A DNA stretch of 64,000 bases from Adiantum capillus-veneris (Eukaryota; Streptophyta; Polypodiopsida; Polypodiales; Pteridaceae), in assembly GCA_014529385.2 (NCBI GenBank), contig CM043953.1:73993872-74057871 (forward strand), in the 5' to 3' direction. Below the pieces are notes generated by a model. It was not told the origin of the DNA. It saw only the letters and a list, made by a program, of their open reading frames with translations, and searched no databases. The position numbers and the translations under genes are program-made. This document shows, in pieces, positions 57,823 to 64,000 of the stretch (positions are counted from its first letter, which is position 1; every line of letters starts with the position of its first letter).

Positions 57823-59872
57823 TTACCTCTCTCTTGAAATCATTGTCATCCCTCGACTATCAGGTAGAGGAGATAAGGTCTTAGTCATTAGTCCCTTTTT
57901 ACCCTATGACAACATTCCAAGATGGATGACTAATGCATTTGGGACTTGGGAGACTTAGCTGCCGCAAGCATGTTTGCTCTTGAGTCCATTTCATTCTCCC
58001 AAAGTAGAGTGACAGATTCTACTTGAGAGACGTCGTCATCACAAACATGTAGCTAAGCATGCATACTACTTACATTTGTGCACACAAAAAAGAGAACTAG
58101 TCTTATAAGACAAAAACATTGATCATTTAAAAGAAAAATTTACATTTGCTTACTCTAAGCATTGTAAGAATTGACAAGATTCATAATATCCTTAAGCTGT
58201 GTTCCTTGCATCCATCTAGCATCTTCAAAAGGATAATTTTTTAACTTAATAAGATACCGTCTGATAATTTTACCATGTCTTAGTACCTTGTCTTCATGTC
58301 AAAGAATCGATTCGGACTGAAGCATCTCTTCTTGATCTTCTATCTCTGGCGGGTCCTCAATGATTGGTTCTTGTGGTGGCTCTCTTTTGTAAGGCTTAAG
58401 TAGGCTCACATGGAAAATGATTGTGAATGAGCCAATGGTTGGGAAACTTGAGTTGATAGGCCATCTCATTGATTGGTTTTAGAATTTGAAAAGGACCATA
58501 GTATCTTTTGCTAATTTACCAGAATACTTTTGGTGGCCTGTAGGATTTTTGCCTGTAGTCTACCTCAATCGAGCCTTGGGAAATTTGAACCCAATCATTT
58601 TCCTTGAAAGCTAAGGCCCTTTTGTGCTTGTTAGCAGTAGCCTTTTGCCTTTGTTGCGAGATGGATATAGCCTCCTTAATCTTTTGGAAAGATTCTTGTA
58701 GGTCTCGGCTATACTCATCGACAACGAAGATCTTCCCGTGTATCGTAAGAAGCAAGGAACTTTTAGGTCTTCCTTCAATGATTTTGAAAGGTTCCTTCCT
58801 TGTAGTAGTATGGAAAGTGTTATTGTACGCATACTCTACAAGTGGTAGATACTTCTCCCATTGTGAGCGTTGATCTACTTCTGTAACAAAAGTCTTTATT
58901 AGATTGAGAATCGTAAGGTTAGCTATCTCACTTTGGCCATCCGTTTGTGGGTGTAGGCCGAAGAGAAATTCAACCTTGTACCTAGATCTTCAAGAGACCT
59001 TTCCAGAAATTAATGCTCATTCTAGGATCTCTATCTGACAATGGATGGAAATCTATGGTGTTTGAAAATATGAGATATGAAGAGGGTTGCCATTTGGTGT
59101 GCCTTAATAAGTCTTTTTGACAGGAATAAAGTGTGATTGCTTGCTAAACTTGTCGAGTATTGTCCATATTCCTCTATTCCCATGGATAGACTTGAGTAAT
59201 CCAAAGATAGAATCCATGGATATACTCTCCCATGGCAAATTAGGATTGATAATGGATGGAGTAATTCAGGTTGTTTCCCTCTATCACACTTGGTCTTTTG
59301 ACATACCACACATTTGGAAACATACTCTTGTATGTCCACTTTCTGGTGGGCCAATAAAAGTATGTCTCTACTCCTTGCAGAGTAGGTTGAATCTCTCTAT
59401 GATGCATAGGGAGGAACATGAGATTCATACATCACTTTCTCACGAAGGGAGTGAGTAACACATAGCCTATTGCCATGGAGAAGATAACCATCTTACAAGG
59501 TGAATGGTACCTATTTCTTCCCTAAGGCAAGGGTTGACATTATGTCTTTAAAATCAGAGTTAGTAGCGTACTTATCTATCGGAAGATAGATCATTGTGAG
59601 TTGCCATAGACACCGCATTTTCTCTCCGTCGTTGTGATAGTGCATCAGCCACTTAATTATGCTCACCAACAATATGAGCAATATAAAAATTGACTTGTGA
59701 AAGAAAATTTTCCCACCTCGTTTGTTTGTTGAAGAGCTTGGTTTGCGTCATAAAGTCCTTGAGACTTTGGTGTTAACACTAGGCTATTCATGGCTCTAAC
59801 AAAGTTTAATGAAAGCACAATTATTTGAAAGGCCCAAAATAATGAGATAAGTTGTAGATGATGATAATGCAA

Positions 59873-61690
59873 CTATAATTCAACAATGACCATCTGCGTT
59901 AAATCAAAGCGACTATAATTGGGGTTGTCATCAATTGTAGCATCGCAAAATGGAGCGACGACCTTTGCAGCCCTCTGAAATAGCACTCATCATTCATGTC
60001 ACTTAGAAATACACTAAGCTTTGATGTTTTACGAACAGTATGCAAGATAAAGACAACTTTTTGGCTTGTTATATATGAGCAAAATATATAGGGCTAAGTT
60101 TACATTGAGGCATCAGGTTCACAAAGGGTGGATGCAAGTGGATGGAAAGGTATGACCCAAAATTTTCTATTGGTTTTTTTTTTGCCATATTTTTTCTTAG
60201 TAATTGCTTGAAGCTCCGTATTCGCACTTTCACACAAATGCAAGATGGAAGACCGTGGTTTCGTCGTGGTTTCTAAGGGAACCCAACAACTGGTAGGGCT
60301 GACAACCAACCCAAAATTGATTTGCCAATCAAAGCAAGCGACATAGAGAAAACACCCCTTAACTAGTATTTCTTGGGGGCCTTTTTCGTGCATAATCTGA
60401 TAGATTTTGGAGTGCAACTCGTTACTGGGTTAGTTGGTTGTGGTTGTTTTCCCCTTGGGTTTTGTTGTGGTGACACGAAAAAATGAGGAGAACCAATTGA
60501 TATGCACCAATAATAACTCAACTTGGGACTTGATGAGCATTGGGAAGAAGCAAGTTGTGTCCCTTAGTGCTTCATATACGACAAAGGGCTACTGAAGAGG
60601 GTAATTGAATCGACATAAGGGTTGCAACTTAACCTATGTTGGTAGTTGTTTGTAGATTGCACCATTCAACCTAGTAATATCGACCATTTAGTCTCTAAAC
60701 CGTGGATCCATCTTTGAGACATCCATCTTATTCTCAATCAAGCGTAGTCAATTTTCCTTTATTGCAATAATAGTTTGAATTGATAGACTGTGAGAAAATA
60801 AATGCATGTCTATTTGATAAATAGATACGATGATCAAAATTGAGCATGCACTCATGAGAAAAACATATGGCTAAATTTCACTTAAGGAAGCTTTGACAAA
60901 CTCATAAATACAAAAAGCGTAAACAGAAAATAAAAATTGAACTACACTACCGACTTGATAATCGTGTACGAATGTCATCCAATTGTGCAAGCCGGAGGAC
61001 AATGTTTGAGTCAAGCTACAAAAAAGCAATGTGAATAGTTAAACATATCATCTTGCAATGAAATGTCACAGACTGAAACTGCAAAGTATACAGTGCACGT
61101 CATGCATAGGTGCCATACAAAAGTATGGTAGAGAGTTGGCACTGTGGTCTCTCCAAAAATTATAAGAAACGGAAGCCATGCCCTGCCCCGTAGCATTTAT
61201 GTGTTGCGCCAAGCAAACGCATAGTCATGGGGTGTTGGATACAGACAACGAACCTTGTCGTGTTGTGGAGATGGAGTCGCTTTGTGTAATTGAAACATCC
61301 AGTGTTGTGAATATATGTCCTCCCTGCCAGACACAAAACACATATTAAGACAAATACAAGAGACGTGGCATATTGATTAAGCTTAAAGAGAAGCATATCT
61401 AATTTTATATTCTATGTCGAAGGTTTGCTACATAAAGAGTTATAGGTGCTTTTTGATAGATTTTCCCTCGTTAAAATTGCACTATCTCTTTCTGCTCCGC
61501 CGTCAACTCTTTCTCCTACCTTATGTTGTTTCCAGTTTCCTATTTGTAGTGCGCCCTCTCCTTGTAGACCAAATAGGGCTCTCCTCAGTTATGCAACTCA
61601 TCGGCCATGCAATAGTATGCTATCATACGTGGGGTCTATCCTCAAGGAGTCTAGGAGTCTTTCCAATCGTAGGGTTCTGTTCATGGGATC
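59873..61690. other. Unassigned intergenic or intronic DNA
   Basis: A minus-strand open frame of 105 codons (60100-60417) has gene-like composition but no recognised family. A possible splice acceptor and exon occur on the minus strand near 61325 (TGTCTGGCAG then GGAGGACATA). This may be the 3' end of the LRR gene to the right or plain intergenic DNA. Confidence 0.25.
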
Positions 61691-61699
61691 GATCGATGC

Positions 61700-61935
61700 T
61701 TGAATCTGACTTTGGAAAGAGAACTCCATGTTGTAAACTTGCCATCGGCCAAACAATACGTTCGCCTACTGCTTTCCCTATGCAAGTTCACATGAGGTTC
61801 GCATGATAACAAGCATGTTGAGTTCGACGTCCCCGTAGAGGAAGACACCATATTTAGTAAGCTCATCACTATTGCAAACCCAGATTTGGCGAACTTTGTA
61901 CTTGTTTACTTCAGTCCCATCTACATCCACAATTT
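61700..61935 (-). pseudogene. Possible downstream exon of the LRR gene
   Basis: Minus-strand coding-like stretch VDVDGTEVNKYKVRQIWVC, then DELTKYGVFLYGDVELNMLVIM, preceded by a splice-acceptor-like CTACTGCACAG near 61935. An in-frame stop lies close behind the acceptor, so the exact start is unclear, and a second stop interrupts its later part. No known domain. Linked to the LRR exons only by strand and closeness. Confidence 0.3.
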
Positions 61936-62289
61936 ATACCTGTGCAGTAGAATATTAATTAACAACACTAGTCTCGTTTATAAACATGTGGTCACACAGA
62001 TGATGACAATTCACCATGCACAATAAAATAATAGTTGGTTGAGCACTCATACTTTTAAGGAAAAATTACCAAAATGCCCCTCTAATTTGTGAAATTCCCA
62101 AAATACCCCTAATATTTTTTCATGATTTACCCTACTTTTAAAAGCCTTCACCAGCACCAACAAGGGACATTTTCTTATCACGATACTCTAGAGCTGCGAA
62201 TGATGTGCTTCGAGGCCACTGATCTTTTCCAAGCAAGAAAATCTTGTCAAAATGCCGCAAGTTATGTGAAAACGGGAGGGTCAGCTTTC

Positions 62290-62425
62290 ACACCCCCTCC
62301 AAGCCTGTGAAGTTCAGGATTTCTAGATGCAGTAGACCACTTAGATCCATGACATTTCCAGACTTGTAGGCGGACAATTCAAGTGAGAGGTGTTGTAGAC
62401 GGGAAAAGCCCCACATTAATCGCCA
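62290..62425 (-). CDS. LRR exon, downstream
   Basis: Minus-strand stretch reading FSRLQHLSLELSAYK, then MDLSGLLHLEILNFTGLEGV, about one and a half leucine-rich repeats of the plant cytoplasmic type (LxxLxxLxL). It is separated from the next LRR exon by about 180 bp without coding signal, consistent with an intron. A stop follows soon after. It could be an active exon or part of a decayed gene. Confidence 0.5.
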
Positions 62426-62601
62426 CGTAATTGATATAATGTGGTCGAGGGATATATTGTAAGCTTGTTGACAATGTTATTAGCAATTCAACACTTACTC
62501 AAGATTGTGTCCCAAGAAGGGCAGGACGAACCCAGCCTCCTCCTCGATCACTTCTAGGTGCTTGCTCACAGTAATTTGTTGCTTTGCTCTAATCAAACAT
62601 G

Positions 62602-62923
62602 TCAAGGAAGAACATCCTCGAGTTCACTCCATTCCACGTTCAACAAGTTGTCTAGGTCTGGAATGCTCTCTAGATTTCCATAGTCTCTCAACTTCAGATG
62701 TCTTAAAGCTGTGAGAGAGGAAAAGCTTCCCTCTATAGTCCTCAGCTCTACGCAATGATAAAGATGAAGCGTGAGTAACCTGCTTAGTGAATTGAGGTCT
62801 GGGACGTGCTTTAGCTCCGGGCATTCCCCCAGTTGTAACTTTGTTAGGGCAGGACAAGCGTCAGGCAATGGTACCACCTCGACTGAATGGAGATTTTCCC
62901 AGATTAAGAGTTCTTGAAGCTGT
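62602..62923 (-). CDS. Leucine-rich-repeat exon of an NLR-type gene, partial
   Basis: Minus-strand open stretch of about 105 codons with four repeats: LPQLQELLIWENLHSVEVV, CPALTKLQLGECPELKHVPD, LSRLLTLHLYHCVELRTIEG and LTALRHLKLRDYGNLESIPD. The pattern LxxLxLxxCxxLxxIP is the LRR type of plant NB-LRR immune receptors, which sense pathogen effectors in the cytoplasm. An acceptor-like CTGCCACAG precedes it at about 62924-62932. No P-loop, NB-ARC or TIR motif is visible to the right, so those exons lie outside the window or are lost. The open frame ends with a stop at 62602. Confidence 0.65.
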
Positions 62924-62959
62924 GGCAGTGAGTGTCAAGAGATGATCACAACAATGGAA

Positions 62960-64000
62960 AGGCAAGCTCGTGAAGCCGAATTACTTGCCCTTGTTGTTTT
63001 ACATACTGTTTTGACATAGATGCATCCTTTCTGTGAGAATCATTAACAACAAGGGACTCGTCAATGACATCAGGGATTGGAGAGGAGGAAGACACAAAAG
63101 ACCTTCGTCTATGGTAGGTACATATGTGGAGAGAATTGAGGAGGCAAGGTCGTCGGAAAGAGATCGGTGCGTTTTTGAATAGAGAAGGTCAAATACATCA
63201 CGTGTTGCATACATGCTGATGAGCCATAAAAGACAATATACGGAAGTGAAGGCTTGAAAATAGATTGTAGACAAGACACACACCTTTGCGAACTGGCTCT
63301 GGTAACGTGTGTGAATCTTTGCGAAGCTACGAATTGCCACTGGAGATAACGCAAGCAATAAGTTTTCACTGGTTTATATACGAGCGGGCGCTGCTTTTTT
63401 TTCGATGCTGCAGACAACGCAAGAAATAATAAGCTTTTCATGGTGCTAATTTTTGGCCCTCGTTACTTATTTTTATTAATAATTATTTTTTAATCATGCC
63501 ATGTGGTGGCCTCTGCCTACAGATAGAGGGAAAAGAGCCTTTGGCTCACCAAGTAAATAGCAAGTGACATAGAGAAAGCACCCCTTAATATTAATAGCCT
63601 TATGATGTGTGCTTAAAATAGCATGGGTGCTTTGCATAGGCGGATGGGGAGATAATGCCCCCTTCCTATGCTGTTATTTTGAATCCGATCCCTTCCGAGG
63701 AAAATGACGTAATTCTCTCCAAGCGAAGCTAGATGAGCTACAAGAGTGCCCAAGTGCCATTCCCCTCCGGGGGGGTCAACCTCACCTAAAAGGGGTTGGG
63801 AGGTGCAAAAGGGAGACACCACCAACCTCAGCGGACGCCAGCTGTGAGACGATGCCCTTCCAAGTGGGTATGGCATTCCTAGGGGAAAACTGTCGGGTTT
63901 CAAAGGCAGTTTAGTGAGGTGAGCGATAAGTTACCTGGAGGAGGCAACTCCAAAGGGAAGACCAAAGCAAGTCCCGCAATACGTAGGCCTCTGAACAGAG
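62960..64000. other. Unassigned stretch at the right edge
   Basis: A minus-strand coding-like piece near 62960-63120 (RRRSFVSSSSPIPDVIDES, then VIRLHELAFPLL) could be a further exon upstream of the LRR exon, but splice sites are not clear. From 63130 to the edge no gene is supported. AGCAAGTGACATAGAGAAAG at about 63560 recurs in similar form near 60331. Confidence 0.25.

Larger units (their letters stand above)
56340..59872 (-). mobile_element. Element G: 3' half of a chromovirus related to E
   Basis: Minus-strand fossil. Its 3' LTR (about 56340-57822) matches the E LTR in order, and its polypurine tract and post-integrase stretch (57823-58500) match 48480-48837 of E. Integrase parts are at 58.5-59.4 kb (SKCVVCQKT-like and ETYKNLSKRLRR-like blocks) and an RNase H end at 59.66-59.87 kb. 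Homology to E stops near 59872, so RT, protease, gag and the 5' LTR are absent. It is much more decayed than E, hence older. Confidence 0.75.

Noticed and set aside
61414-61806. 130-codon plus-strand frame with hydrophobic segments
   Set aside because: It lies opposite the possible LRR-gene exon and is interrupted by no conserved motif; likely a chance frame.
63613-63903. 96-codon minus-strand frame near the right edge as a gene
   Set aside because: No recognised motif, biased Pro/Gly/Leu composition, and no splice or start context.

Overview
This is plant nuclear DNA, almost entirely repetitive. No prokaryotic features are visible. The evidence is plant-type Ty3/gypsy LTR retrotransposons with tRNA-Asp primer-binding sites, a CACTA (En/Spm) transposase relic, long CT/GA and CA/GT microsatellites, and leucine-rich-repeat exons of the kind found in plant NLR immune receptors. 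The style of the gag fragments and the intron-split LRRs would fit a large-genome land plant, possibly a non-seed plant such as a fern or lycophyte. That last point is inference and is weakly supported.

Layout, left to right. (1) 1-3326: a minus-strand gypsy element (H) whose 5' end shows two LTR copies in tandem, separated by only a primer-binding site and a polypurine tract. H is inserted into (2) element A, plus strand, 3327 to about 9640, a Tat-like gypsy element with two RNase H domains and a 3' LTR starting at 7691. (3) About 9650-17739: element B, minus strand, a diverged relative of A lying tail to tail with it, with a gag fragment of a different gypsy family (C) at 10740-11600. (4) 17740-22670: a CACTA-type region with short subterminal-like motifs, a 222-bp tandem duplication, a decayed TNP2 transposase (about 18890-21250) and a chromovirus integrase fragment. 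(5) 22675-42633: element D, a 20-kb gypsy element with exact 5-bp target duplications (GTTAT). D carries gag, protease, RT, RNase H and integrase, then a second protease-like ORF and a long extra coding block that includes a 568-codon open frame. A 24-bp perfect palindrome recurs in the leader before each coding block. (6) 42639-43371 and 50439-50841: host sequence, probably the second gene of a transposon, split by (7) element E, 43377-50433, a chromodomain gypsy element with target duplication ATGTC. (8) 50842-52181: a non-autonomous DNA transposon with TTAA flanks. (9) 52186-56340: LTR-like debris, simple repeats and low-complexity DNA. (10) 56340-59872: element G, the minus-strand 3' half of an E relative. 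(11) About 61700-62930: minus-strand exons encoding leucine-rich repeats, the only likely host gene, cut off from any NB-ARC part within the window.

All LTR elements here are read as fossils. LTR-to-LTR comparison by eye puts E (about 2-3% apart) as younger than D (about 7% apart), and A, B and H look older. The most unusual content is in D: the recurrent palindrome, the post-integrase protease-like domain, and the long extra ORF block downstream of integrase.
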